A program made the translations under genes and the position numbers. This document shows, piece after piece, positions 56,901 to 64,000 of a stretch of 64,000 nt of DNA (position 1 is its first letter; the number at the start of each line of letters is the position of its first letter). Source of the DNA: Hymenobacter lucidus (GTDB taxonomy: Bacteria; Bacteroidota; Bacteroidia; Cytophagales; Hymenobacteraceae); contig NZ_JAJADR010000004.1 of assembly GCF_020447265.1 (NCBI RefSeq), forward strand, positions 248,001 through 312,000, in the 5' to 3' direction. The notes under the pieces are model-generated. The model was not told the origin of the DNA, ran no database searches, and was given only the letters and a program-made list of their open reading frames with translations.

Positions 56901-57163
56901 CCTCGCTCTCACCCGTACGGGTAGTAGCAGTGGCTGGCTCGTCGGTGCTGCACCTGTACCCCAATCCCACGCGCGCCACGGCTACACTAGTAGGCACCAC
57001 GCCCGGGGCGGTCGTGCAGGTCTTCGACGCGTTGGGTCGTCTGGTACTGACAATTGCGGCCGATGCGGTGGGCACGGCCCAGCTCACGCTGTCGGCCAGC
57101 CAGCCAGCCGGCGTGTATCTGGTGCGCAGCGGTACACAGACTATACGCCTGGTGCGGCAATAG
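53924..57163 (+). CDS. Giant T9SS cargo with two tandem seven-bladed propellers (WDGTxWSxLGNG repeats)
   Basis: 1079 residues from the ATG at 53924 (MQHPYSFAGRTAYSRC), matching the start of the module 1 cargo. Signal ending AVAWAQ. Fourteen blades of about 60 residues with the pattern VxALAVLGTDLYVGGxF...AKWDGTxWSxLGNG; the first (VVRAVALASNGDLYVGG) and the eighth (VVRAVARASNGDVYVGG) are the caps of two seven-bladed propellers. The T9SS end (LPVELTEFTA...YPNPTRATATLVG...AGVYLVRSGTQTIRLVRQ) closely matches the module 1 cargo. Surface-exported; partner unknown. Confidence 0.9.
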   Translation: MQHPYSFAGRTAYSRCLHLLACVWLVLSLLPAVAWAQAPAGDPAPALGTMLNADGTLRPGGAGSFDATGYRMILDPASGEPAFRPAGAGDENWQDGFGQNGPNDVVRAVALASNGDLYVGGYFTKVGKVAANHVAKWDGTNWSALGNGTALATATNNGVTGGFSPLVRTLAVLGTDLYVGGFFTNANSTSGTMLANRIAKWDGTAWSGLGNGSAAATTSNSGVGTHGEIYALAVRGTDLYVAGSFDTVYSAAGSMYTNDIAKWDGTAWSGLGNGSAAPTYFNNGLGGRVYALAIYGNDLYAGGFFVSAHNASGDILARYVAKWDGTSWSALGNGSAAVTGTNNGVNYTVLALAVLGPDLYIAGAFTTTNSAGGPMLANRIAKWDGTAWGGVGNGSDVTTSTNNGLSATAEALAVIGTDLYVGGLFRSSYSASGSVYTTNLAKWDGTAWSGVGNSSNNSSNGVDNGILALAVMDSDLYVGGAFLATYSASGMTPTNYVAKWDGTAWSQLGTDQNGTDGVVRAVARASNGDVYVGGDFTSVGSVTANRVAKWNGTKWSALGNGTAVATSTNNGVSSQVQALAVLGTDLYVGGSFFSASSASGSVTANFVAKWDGTVWSGLGNGTAAATFTNNGVNGTATTLAVVGSDLYVGGYFTAVNSASGPTAANYVAKWDGTSWSALGNGPAVATATNNGVNSQVFALVGLGTDLYVGGVFTSARNGSDLVAANRIAKWDGTSWSGLGNGTATATTTNNGVNNQVSALAMLGADLYVGGDFTTVNSASGAVLANRVARWDGTAWSGLGNGPAAATSTNNGMNSSVSALAVAGTTLYVGGNFTSARTSSGAVAATRIAKWDGTSWSTLGTGLNNIVRALVVTSDQVVVAGGSFTAVGDGTKVTLRLGIYGSATPLPVELTEFTAALEGGTAVRLAWTTASETNSASFEVQRSLNGKFFTPIGTVAAAGTSTARRSYAVVDTQLPAGASVLYYRLRQLDQDGTASLSPVRVVAVAGSSVLHLYPNPTRATATLVGTTPGAVVQVFDALGRLVLTIAADAVGTAQLTLSASQPAGVYLVRSGTQTIRLVRQ

Positions 57164-57170
57164 TGGGCGC

Positions 57171-57242
57171 TTCTGCACTATGCCCCGGAAAGAAGGCCGG
57201 CCGCTTGTGCGGCCGGCCTTCTTTCCGGGGCATAGTGCAGAA
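57171..57242. terminator. 34-bp perfect hairpin, bidirectional
   Basis: Perfect stem 57171-57204 with 57209-57242, loop ttgt, between the module 2 cargo gene and the convergent HAD gene. No clear U run, so it may act as a two-way transcription barrier or mRNA 3' end stabiliser. Confidence 0.75.
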
Positions 57243-57255
57243 TGAATGGCTTATG

Positions 57256-57984
57256 CTACAGCTTCATGTAATTGCGCTGCGCCATTGCCTTGCTGGGCTT
57301 CGGGGTTTCGGGCTGTTGCGCTAGCAGCTCCAGTACCTGCGCGGGCGTGATGCCGGTAAAGTCCTGAATGGTGGTGAGCGGGGCCTGGAAGTCCTTTTCT
57401 TTCAGCGACGAAAGCACGGCAATGCAGCGCATGCCGGCCTTGTAGGCGGCCTGCTCGCCCAGGATGGCATCTTCGAAGACCACGCACCGCTCGGGCGGCA
57501 CGCCCAGCTTGCGGGCCGCCGCCGCGAAGGTATCGGCGTGGGGCTTGCCGTTTTCCACGTCGGCCTTGCCCACTACCACGTCGAAGAAGCGGCGCAGATT
57601 CAGGTGGTCGATGATGTAGCCGATGGTTTCGGGTGCCGAGCCGGTGCCCAGCGCTATTTTAAGCCCGGCGGCGCGGGCCGCTTCCAGAAAGCGGGTGAGG
57701 CCGGCCAGCTCCCGGCGCTTATTCCAGTAAAGCACCCGGTAGAGCAACTCGCGCTGAGCGGCGTACTCCTCTAGCTTTTTCTTCGGCACAGGGTTGGTAA
57801 AAACCGTTTTGAGAATGTTGGTGGCGGGCATTCCGTTCAGGCGGCGCAGCAGCTGGCGGGCGTTGGTGGTCAGGCCCAGGTCGCGGAAGAGCAGTTGGAA
57901 GGCTTTGGCCTGCTCGGGTGTGTTGTCGATCAACACGCCGTCCATGTCGAAGATGAGGGCGTAGGAAGGGTGGTTGGAAGGCAT
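57256..57984 (-). CDS. HAD-family phosphatase, beta-phosphoglucomutase-like
   Basis: 242 residues. HAD motif I DMDGVLIDNTPE, motif II within ALGTGSAPE, and motif IV VVFEDAILGEQAAYKAGM. Cap domain between motifs I and II of C1 type. It removes phosphate from a small sugar phosphate or moves it within the sugar. The C-terminal tail (PETPKPSKAMAQRNYMKL) is longer than usual. Convergent with the module 2 cargo gene. Confidence 0.88.
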   Translation of the reverse strand: MPSNHPSYALIFDMDGVLIDNTPEQAKAFQLLFRDLGLTTNARQLLRRLNGMPATNILKTVFTNPVPKKKLEEYAAQRELLYRVLYWNKRRELAGLTRFLEAARAAGLKIALGTGSAPETIGYIIDHLNLRRFFDVVVGKADVENGKPHADTFAAAARKLGVPPERCVVFEDAILGEQAAYKAGMRCIAVLSSLKEKDFQAPLTTIQDFTGITPAQVLELLAQQPETPKPSKAMAQRNYMKL

Positions 57985-58014
57985 AGGTTAGAGAAGAAAA
58001 TGAGTTCTACCATC

Positions 58015-58050
58015 GACCGTCATGCTTCGGCTGCGCTCAGTATGACGGTC
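58015..58050. repeat. Palindromic intergenic element
   Basis: GACCGTCAT (58015-58023) with ATGACGGTC (58042-58050), containing cttcggctgcgctcag. Same type as 59955-60114. Confidence 0.5.
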
Positions 58051-58156
58051 TGCTTTCTGTCACGGGTTTGGCCCGCCGTTCTTATAAAAGCAACACCCGC
58101 TCTACGCCCGCGCGGCTATTTTGGCTGGCCGCGCCAGGATTACGGGCGCTGACTGT

Positions 58157-58164
58157 TACCTTTG
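58157..58164 (+). promoter_or_regulatory. Possible -7 element TACCTTTG
   Basis: Exact TAnnTTTG match 65 bp upstream of the PafA start; no -33 box at the right distance. Confidence 0.4.
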
Positions 58165-58228
58165 CGGCCCCTGTTGTTGGTCCGGAAATGTAACGGCCGC
58201 CACCCGGCTGAATAAACCTGTTACTGAT

Positions 58229-59941
58229 TTGAAAAAGAGTCTGTTCCTGTTGTGGGCCGCCGCGCTGTCGGTACCCGCGTTTGCCCAGAAAAAAGCCAAG
58301 CCCCTGGAGCGCCCCAAGCTGGTGGTGGGCATCGTAGTGGACCAGATGCGCTACGACTATTTGTACCGCTACTGGAACAAGTACGGCAACGGCGGGTTCA
58401 AGCGGCTGCTGGGCGAGGGGTTCAGCTACGAAAACACGCACTACAACTACGTGCCTACCTACACCGGGCCGGGCCACGCCAGCATCTACACCGGCACCAC
58501 GCCCTCCATGCACGGCATCGTGGGCAACAACTGGTACGTGCGCGAGGAAGGTAAGGGCACCTACGTCACGGAAGATAAATCGGTGAAGGGCGTGGGCAGC
58601 AACGGGCCGGAGGGGCAGATGTCGCCGCGCCACATGCAGACGACCACCATCACCGACGAGCTGCGCCTGGCTACCAACTTCCAGTCCAAGGTCATCGGCG
58701 TCTGCATCAAAGACCGGGGCTCGATTTTGCCGGCGGGCCACGCCGCCAACGCGGCTTATTGGTACGACGGCTCCAATGGTGCCTTCATTACCAGCACCTT
58801 CTACCAGAACGCCCTGCCCGAGTGGGTAAGCAAGTTTAACAGCGAGCAGCGGGCCGCCAAGTACCTCGACAAGCCCTGGGAAACGCTGCTGCCCATCAGT
58901 CAGTACACCGAAAGCACCCCCGACGACGTGGCCTGGGAATCGGCGTTCCGGGGCGAGGCCAAGCCCGTTTTCCCGCACGACCTGCCCACGCTGAGCGCCG
59001 CCGCGCCGGCCGCCGTGCAGGGCGCGCTGAAGGCGGAAGGCGAAAAAGCGCCGGTAGCCACCCCGCGCAACCTGGACCTGGTGCGCTCCACGCCCTTCGG
59101 CAACTCGCTCACGGCCGACTTCGCGCTGGAAGCCGTGCGGGCCGAGCAGCTGGGCCAGCGCGGCCAAACCGACTTTCTGGCCCTCAGCTTCAGCTCGACC
59201 GACTACGTGGGCCACCAGTTCGGCACCACGGCCATCGAAACCGAAGACACCTACCTGCGCCTCGACCAGGACATTGCCCGCGTACTGAGCTCCCTCGAAA
59301 AGACGGTGGGCAAAGGCCAGGTGCTCGTGTTTTTGTCGGCTGACCACGCGGCGGCCCAGTCGCCCAACTTTATGCTGGAGCACCACCTGCCGGCCGGCTC
59401 GGTGGGCCCGCGCATCATGCGCGACTCTATTCAGCGGGCCCTGGTGCGGCGGCATGGGGAAGGCAAATGGGTGCTGAGCTACGAAAACCAGCAGGTGTAC
59501 CTCAACCGCCCCCTCATTGCCCAGCAGAAGCTGGACTTGCGCAAGGTGCAGGACGAGGTGGTCGATATTGCCACCAGCCTGTTCGGCGTCAACCGCGCCA
59601 TTACGGCCGATGACTTGCAGAAGTCGCACTGGGAAAGCGGGATGCTGATGTACCTCGAAAACGGCTACTACCCCAAGCGCAGCGGCGACGTAATGGTGGT
59701 GCTGGAACCGGGCTGGCTGGAGTCGTACTCTTTTCCGGTAAACAAAGGCACTACCCACGGCTCCTTGAACAACTACGACACCCACGTGCCGCTGCTGTTC
59801 TGGGGCTGGCACGTGAAGCGCGGCGAATCCAACGCGCCGGCCAAAATCACGGATATTGCGCCCACGCTGGCCCGGTGGCTGCACATTCAGGAGCCCAACG
59901 GCTGCACCGGCACCCCGCTGCCGGAAGTGCTGGGCCGGTAG
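58229..59941 (+). CDS. PafA-type alkaline phosphatase family protein
   Basis: 570 residues with TTG start at 58229; this gives a clean signal peptide (KKSLFLLWAAALSVPAFA) and places key residues at the numbering of Elizabethkingia PafA: zinc ligand D38 (VVDQMRYDY), nucleophile T79 (YTGPGH), N100 (VGNNWY). The K/R pair is CIKDRG (161/163). The other zinc ligands are in STDYVGHQFG, SADHAAAQ and GTTHGS. It releases phosphate from phosphomonoesters in the periplasm or at the surface. No in-frame ATG is near, so a non-ATG start is likely. Confidence 0.92.
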   Translation: MKKSLFLLWAAALSVPAFAQKKAKPLERPKLVVGIVVDQMRYDYLYRYWNKYGNGGFKRLLGEGFSYENTHYNYVPTYTGPGHASIYTGTTPSMHGIVGNNWYVREEGKGTYVTEDKSVKGVGSNGPEGQMSPRHMQTTTITDELRLATNFQSKVIGVCIKDRGSILPAGHAANAAYWYDGSNGAFITSTFYQNALPEWVSKFNSEQRAAKYLDKPWETLLPISQYTESTPDDVAWESAFRGEAKPVFPHDLPTLSAAAPAAVQGALKAEGEKAPVATPRNLDLVRSTPFGNSLTADFALEAVRAEQLGQRGQTDFLALSFSSTDYVGHQFGTTAIETEDTYLRLDQDIARVLSSLEKTVGKGQVLVFLSADHAAAQSPNFMLEHHLPAGSVGPRIMRDSIQRALVRRHGEGKWVLSYENQQVYLNRPLIAQQKLDLRKVQDEVVDIATSLFGVNRAITADDLQKSHWESGMLMYLENGYYPKRSGDVMVVLEPGWLESYSFPVNKGTTHGSLNNYDTHVPLLFWGWHVKRGESNAPAKITDIAPTLARWLHIQEPNGCTGTPLPEVLGR

Positions 59942-59954
59942 AGTCTTTCTTACC

Positions 59955-60114
59955 TGTCATCCTGAGCCCGGCGAAGAACCTTTCTTACCTAGCCCACAGT
60001 AGCTTTTGCCAACGTGACAACGCCTTTTCTTGCGGCGCGTTACAGGGCTTTGGTACCTTGAACTGAGCTATAGCACTCAGGCCAGGAAGGTCCTTCGCTG
60101 GGCTCAGGATGACA
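59955..60114. repeat. MITE-like element with 30-bp inverted ends
   Basis: TGTCATCCTGAGCCC...GCGAAGAACC (59955-59984) and its near-perfect complement ending GGCTCAGGATGACA (60085-60114), about 27 of 30 matching, around a 100-bp centre without a gene. Related to the shorter elements at 2617 and 58015. Confidence 0.6.
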
Positions 60115-60182
60115 AATGCGCCGCCCGCCGCGCGGCAAACCAACAAACGAACAACCAACAACGAATAACCAACAACGAACAA

Positions 60183-60755
60183 ATGGCTCATTTTAACCCC
60201 TGGCACGATGTGGAGCGCGGCGAAAACGCCCCCGCAGTAGTAAACGGCATCATTGAAATTCCGAAAGGCTCGAAAGGCAAGTACGAGCTCGACAAGGACA
60301 GCGGCATGCTGAAGCTGGACCGGGTGCTGTTCTCGGCCGTGCATTACCCCGCCGCCTACGGCTTTATTCCCCGCACGTACTGCGACGACAAAGACCCCCT
60401 GGACATTCTCGTTATCTGCTCGGTAGACATCGTGCCCATGTGCCTGGTTGATGCCAAGGTAATCGGGGTGATGCAAATGATTGACGGCGACGAGGAAGAC
60501 GACAAAATCATTGCCGTGGCCGCCAACGACATTTCGGTGAACCACTACAACGACATTGCCGACCTGCCCCCGCATACGCTGCTGGAAATGCGCCGCTTCT
60601 TTGAAGACTACAAGGCCCTGGAGCACAAGCAGGTGACCGTAGAGCAGTTTCTGGGCCGCGAAGATGCTTACCGCATCATCGAGGACAGCATCAAGCTCTA
60701 CAACGAAACCTTCGACGAAGCCGGGGTGAAACGCTCGACCGGCGTGGAGCTGTAA
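60183..60755 (+). CDS. ppa: Inorganic pyrophosphatase (family I)
   Basis: 190 residues from the ATG at 60183 ([13 protein letters not shown]). Hydrolyses PPi. Family I marks: [29 protein letters not shown] and the metal-binding [10 protein letters not shown]. Upstream frame codons belong to repeat DNA. The gap in front contains (AAC)-rich spacer sequence at about 60134-60182. Confidence 0.97.
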   Translation: MAHFNPWHDVERGENAPAVVNGIIEIPKGSKGKYELDKDSGMLKLDRVLFSAVHYPAAYGFIPRTYCDDKDPLDILVICSVDIVPMCLVDAKVIGVMQMIDGDEEDDKIIAVAANDISVNHYNDIADLPPHTLLEMRRFFEDYKALEHKQVTVEQFLGREDAYRIIEDSIKLYNETFDEAGVKRSTGVEL

Positions 60756-60779
60756 ACCCGTACGCACTCCGCTTTTTCC

Positions 60780-60817
60780 AAAGCCCCGCCGACCAGCCTG
60801 GTCGGCGGGGCTTTTCT
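60780..60817 (+). terminator. Terminator of ppa
   Basis: 15-bp stem (60781-60795 with 60799-60813), then TTTTCTGT. Confidence 0.9.
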
Positions 60818-60890
60818 GTAGGGGACTGAGCAGTAGGAAGCTGGGAAGCTCGTCCGTACCCAATAGGGCGCGGCCTACGTAGGGCCGCAT

Positions 60891-61574
60891 ATGCCGAAAC
60901 AACCCTCTGATTCGCCGGTTATCCGCTTCCTCTACGAAAACAGCCTGCTGCTCGTGGGCACAACCCTGGTGCTGACTACGATGGTGGGCCAGGCCCTCAC
61001 CGGCTGGCACGAGTACAACAGCGACCTGGAGGAAATGCACCGGCCGCTGCTTTCCCTGGGCCAGTACCTCAGCTCGGGCCACTTCTTGGAAGCCACGTTC
61101 GAAAACTGGGAAAGTGAGTTTCTGCAGATGGGCCTCTACGTGATGCTCACCATCTGGCTGCGCCAGAAAGGCTCGTCGGAGTCGAAGAAGCTCTACGAGG
61201 AAGAGGAAGTAGACCGGGAGCCTGACCCCAGCAAGTCCGACGCGCCCGGCCCCGTGAAGCGCGGCGGCCTGGCCCTGTGGCTGTACAAGCAGTCGTTGAG
61301 TCTGGCCTTTTTTCTGCTCTTTTTCGCCTCGGTGTGGCTGCACGCCCGGGGCGGAGCCGAGGTATACAGCATCGAGCAGCAGGAGCAGGGAAAGCCCCGG
61401 GTGACGACGGTGGAGTACTTGGGCACGTCGCGGTTCTGGTTCGAGTCGTTTCAAAACTGGCAGAGCGAGTTTCTGTCGATTGTGTCGATTGTGGGGCTGT
61501 CCATATTCCTGCGCCAGCAAGGCTCGCCGCAGTCGAAGCCCGTGGACGCCAGCCACGACGAAACCGGCGAGTAA
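60891..61574 (+). CDS. DUF6766 family membrane protein with internal duplication
   Basis: 227 residues. The two halves repeat the same plan: FLYENSLLLVG... YLSSGHFLEATFENWESEF ...LRQKGSSES and WLYKQSLSLAF... YLGTSRFWFESFQNWQSEF ...LRQQGSPQS, each with two membrane helices. An acidic linker (YEEEEVDREPDPSKS) joins them. The function is unknown. It lies 74 bp before the UbiA-like gene. Confidence 0.85.
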   Translation: MPKQPSDSPVIRFLYENSLLLVGTTLVLTTMVGQALTGWHEYNSDLEEMHRPLLSLGQYLSSGHFLEATFENWESEFLQMGLYVMLTIWLRQKGSSESKKLYEEEEVDREPDPSKSDAPGPVKRGGLALWLYKQSLSLAFFLLFFASVWLHARGGAEVYSIEQQEQGKPRVTTVEYLGTSRFWFESFQNWQSEFLSIVSIVGLSIFLRQQGSPQSKPVDASHDETGE

Positions 61575-61648
61575 AAGGCCCGGCCGGGACCCTATCTTTG
61601 CAGCGCGGCGTTCCGGCTTTTTTCCTTCTTCTCCAAACGCCCGGAGTT

Positions 61649-62542
61649 ATGCGCGAAGTCAGCGACAAACCAGCGGCAGCCGTTTCTTCCTTCACCACCG
61701 GGCTGCGGCGCTGGGTTGATGCCGTGCTATACAGCAGTACGCTGGTGGCCGTGGCCGCCACCTGCCTCACCTGGGCCACGTTTTTGTTCTGGCGCGTGCA
61801 TATTCCGGGGCGGCTGGCTGGGCTTATCTTCGCCGCCACGCTCTTTCTCTACAACATCGACAGCGTGCTGCCCTACAAGTTCCGGCAGCAGGCTGTGCTT
61901 TCGGGCCGCAAGCTCTGGATGATGCAGCACCGCCGGGAGCTGTTTGCCCTGGCCCTGGTGGCGCTGGCCGTGGCCACGCTGCTGTTCTGGCTCGACGGCT
62001 GGCGGCACCTGATGCTGTTTCTGGGCCACCTGGCGGCTATTTCCCTGCTGTATTCGTTTCCGGTAGCCAAAATCCACGGGCGGTGGCGGGCCCTGCGCGA
62101 CTTTCCCCTGCTCAAGGTGTTCCTCATTGCCTACGTCTGGGCCGCCATTACGGTGTGGGTGCCGGCGCTGTATCTGGGCAAGGCGCTTACGGCCCCGGTC
62201 GTGCTGCTGCTCTTCGGCCGGCGCTTCTTCTTTATTCTGGCCCTGGCCTTCGTCTTCGACATCCGCGACTATACCAAAGACCGGCTCAGCGGCACGCGCA
62301 CCTTTCCGGGCATCTTCGGGGTGAAGGCCGCCAAAGCCCTGGCCCTACTCTGCTTGCTCGTCTCGGCCCTGCTGATTCCGGCCGGCATTACGCCCGTGCA
62401 CCTGCTGGTACTCACCATTCCCATCGTCCTCACCGGCCTCATCGTGTGGTTTGCCGATGAAACCCGCCCTGACTACTACTTCGCCCTGCTGGCCGATGGG
62501 GTGATGGTGGTGCAGTTTCTGGCGGTATATTGGGTGGTGTAG
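61649..62542 (+). CDS. UbiA-family prenyltransferase-like membrane protein
   Basis: 297 residues from the ATG at 61649, eight or nine membrane helices. The second Asp motif of UbiA enzymes is seen as DIRDYTKDRLSG; the first is degenerate (LYNIDSVLPYKF), lacking the usual NDxxDxxxD. It may therefore be an atypical or inactive relative, and a prenyl acceptor cannot be named. The longer frame to 61277 overlaps the preceding gene in another frame and is not used. Confidence 0.72.
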   Translation: MREVSDKPAAAVSSFTTGLRRWVDAVLYSSTLVAVAATCLTWATFLFWRVHIPGRLAGLIFAATLFLYNIDSVLPYKFRQQAVLSGRKLWMMQHRRELFALALVALAVATLLFWLDGWRHLMLFLGHLAAISLLYSFPVAKIHGRWRALRDFPLLKVFLIAYVWAAITVWVPALYLGKALTAPVVLLLFGRRFFFILALAFVFDIRDYTKDRLSGTRTFPGIFGVKAAKALALLCLLVSALLIPAGITPVHLLVLTIPIVLTGLIVWFADETRPDYYFALLADGVMVVQFLAVYWVV

Positions 62543-62622
62543 AGGCGCGTATTCACGTCGCGTCGTCGGCACCACTGCAACAAATTCGTTCAACGAGGGG
62601 GTGCGAAGGGTTGCGTCTCTAC
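62539..62622. repeat. Intergenic inverted pair, possible dispersed element
   Basis: GTAGAGGCGC (62539-62548) and GCGTCTCTAC (62613-62622) are inverted (9 of 10), enclosing about 65 bp without a gene. Confidence 0.35.
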
Positions 62623-62639
62623 CCGCAACGATGCTGGCG

Positions 62640-64000
62640 CTAGAACTCTTCTTTGGTTGTTAACTCCTGCAGGGCGGGGCCAATAAACCGGGTAAGGTCG
62701 CCGGCAATGAGGCCGGCCTGGCCGGTGTGCACAGCGGCTAGGTCGCCAGCGCGGCCGTGGGCGTAGATGCCCAGTAGGGCAGCATCGAGCGGTGAAAGGT
62801 GCTGGGCGCGCAGGGCAGTGAGCAGGCCCGTCAGCACGTCGCCGCTGCCGCCGGTGGCCATGCCGGGGTTGCCGGTGCTGTTGAAGTACAGGTCGCCGGT
62901 GGGCGTGCCCAGGCAGGTGTGGGCTCCTTTCAACACTACGTAGCAGCGGTGGTCGTGACAGAACTGTCGGAGCAGTTCCAGGCGGTGGTAATCGTCGCGG
63001 GCGGGTCCGGCCAGGCGCTCAAACTCCTTGGGGTGGGGCGTCAGGATGGAATCGGGTGGAAGCAGGGCCAGCAGCCCGGGCGCGGCCCCGAGCAGGTTCA
63101 GCGCGTCGGCATCGAGCACCAGGGGCACTTTGGCTTCGCGGAGCAGCTTTTCCAGCACCTGCTTCGTGGTAGCGGCCTTGTCCATGCCCGGCCCGATGCC
63201 GACGGCCGAATAAGGTTTCAGGTCGGGCAATTCGCTGAGAAAGTCGGGGGTCGGGTCGGTGAGGGCCATGGCTTCGGGGCAAGTGGTTTGCAGAATATCG
63301 TAGCCTACGGCCGGAGTGCGCACCGTGAGCAAGCCCACGCCGCCGCGTAGGCAGGCCTGAGTAGCCAGCACCGCCGCGCCCATCTTGCCCCGGCTCCCGA
63401 CCAGTAGCAGCGCATGCCCGTAGGTGCCCTTGTGCCCGAACTGCGCCCGGGCGGGCAGGCGGCCCACCAGCAGCGCGGCATCCACGAAGTAAAGCTTGCC
63501 GCTAGCCTGCTGCTGAAACTCTCGGCTCAGCCCGATGGGCACCAGATGCCACCGGCCCACATATTCCGCGTTGCCGGGCAGTAGAAAGGCCAATTTGGGC
63601 AATTCGAAGCTGACCGTGTGCCGGGCCAGGATAATGGCGCTGTTGGCGGGCTGCGGGGCATCAGTAAACAAACCCGAGGGCATATCAACGGCCAAGACGC
63701 GCACCCGCGCCTGGTTGATATGCTCTACCACGGCGGCGGCCAGGCCAGCTAAGGGCCGGGAAAGGCCGGTGCCAAATAGCGCGTCGATAACCAGTGCATT
63801 TGCCCGGACCTGCGGCAAGGCAGCGGCAGCCAACAGCTCGGCCGAGACTTCGGCGGGCAGTCGAGCGCGGTTGGCTTCAAAGTCGGCGGAGTATTTATCG
63901 GCTGGCAGCACCAATACCCGCACCGCGTAACCGGCCCGATGCAGCAGCCGGGCCACGGCCAGTCCGTCGCCGCCATTGTTGCCCGGCCCGCAGAACACCA
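62640..64000 (-). CDS. nnr: Bifunctional NAD(P)HX epimerase/dehydratase, 5' end missing
   Basis: At least 452 residues visible. It repairs hydrated NAD(P)H: N-terminal YjeF_N epimerase (here from CGPGNNGGDG on) and C-terminal carbohydrate-kinase-like dehydratase with GHKGTYGHALLLVGS, GIGPGM, DADALNLL, LTPHPKEFERL and GGSGDVLTG. The frame runs off the right edge; the first visible codon (GTG at 63998) is internal, since YjeF_N needs about 60-70 more residues before it. Confidence 0.95.
   Translation of the reverse strand, partial: VFCGPGNNGGDGLAVARLLHRAGYAVRVLVLPADKYSADFEANRARLPAEVSAELLAAAALPQVRANALVIDALFGTGLSRPLAGLAAAVVEHINQARVRVLAVDMPSGLFTDAPQPANSAIILARHTVSFELPKLAFLLPGNAEYVGRWHLVPIGLSREFQQQASGKLYFVDAALLVGRLPARAQFGHKGTYGHALLLVGSRGKMGAAVLATQACLRGGVGLLTVRTPAVGYDILQTTCPEAMALTDPTPDFLSELPDLKPYSAVGIGPGMDKAATTKQVLEKLLREAKVPLVLDADALNLLGAAPGLLALLPPDSILTPHPKEFERLAGPARDDYHRLELLRQFCHDHRCYVVLKGAHTCLGTPTGDLYFNSTGNPGMATGGSGDVLTGLLTALRAQHLSPLDAALLGIYAHGRAGDLAAVHTGQAGLIAGDLTRFIGPALQELTTKEEF

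Overview
This GC-rich window comes from a Bacteroidota chromosome. It most likely belongs to the Cytophagales, family Hymenobacteraceae (Hymenobacter or a close relative). The evidence is a complete gliding/type IX secretion (T9SS) core (porP/sprF, gldK, gldL, gldM, gldN, plus porW/sprE), several cargo proteins with T9SS C-terminal sorting domains, families typical of the phylum (DUF4286, DUF4271, PafA-type phosphatase), and promoters of the Bacteroidota form TTTG-N19-TAnnTTTG. No rRNA, tRNA, CRISPR array, prophage or transposase was seen.

Layout. 1-6.2 kb: a lipoprotein prolyl oligopeptidase cut by the left edge, a small lipoprotein, a GNAT acetyltransferase whose 3' end overlaps a convergent sterol-desaturase-family gene, a 21-bp minisatellite, and small DUF proteins. 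6.3-11.8 kb: a leftward group holding an MFS transporter, a CDF zinc-type exporter, a TonB receptor and a small His-rich exported protein, led by a good promoter. 12.3-16.5 kb: a small orphan protein, htpG, a lipoprotein and yraN. 16.7-21.3 kb: lipB, a conserved small gene, a WecA/MraY-like transferase, DUF4271 and hemD in one run. 21.3-27.1 kb: porP-gldK-gldL-gldM-gldN. 27.1-34.5 kb (minus strand): uvrC, then a porW-PBP1A pair. 34.7-40.6 kb: ATP synthase operon atpZ-orf-atpB-E-F-H-A-G, without atpD and atpC. 40.8-45.8 kb: two paralogous FG-GAP/VCBS cargo proteins and two small genes. 45.9-57.2 kb: two copies of a regulator/giant-cargo module. 57.2-64 kb: HAD phosphatase, PafA-type phosphatase, inorganic pyrophosphatase, a duplicated-domain membrane protein, a UbiA-like protein, and a NAD(P)HX repair enzyme cut by the right edge.

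The most unusual part is 45.9-57.2 kb. Each module has a leftward XRE-type helix-turn-helix gene, an intergenic nested palindrome, and a rightward gene for a very large T9SS-exported protein. Each protein can be counted as two tandem seven-bladed beta-propellers. The two regulators are clear paralogues, but their palindromes are built from different half-sites (GGTAGGCAC in module 1, GGTAGAAGG in module 2). This suggests paired regulator/operator systems that have diverged in specificity. The two cargo proteins share their N-terminal signal region and C-terminal sorting region, while their propeller repeats are unrelated in sequence. This looks like a cassette in which the passenger has been exchanged.

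So the window holds both a secretion machine (T9SS core and PorW) and at least four of its probable substrates. Coordinates, motifs and hairpins were read by eye. Family names rest on motif recognition, without database searches.
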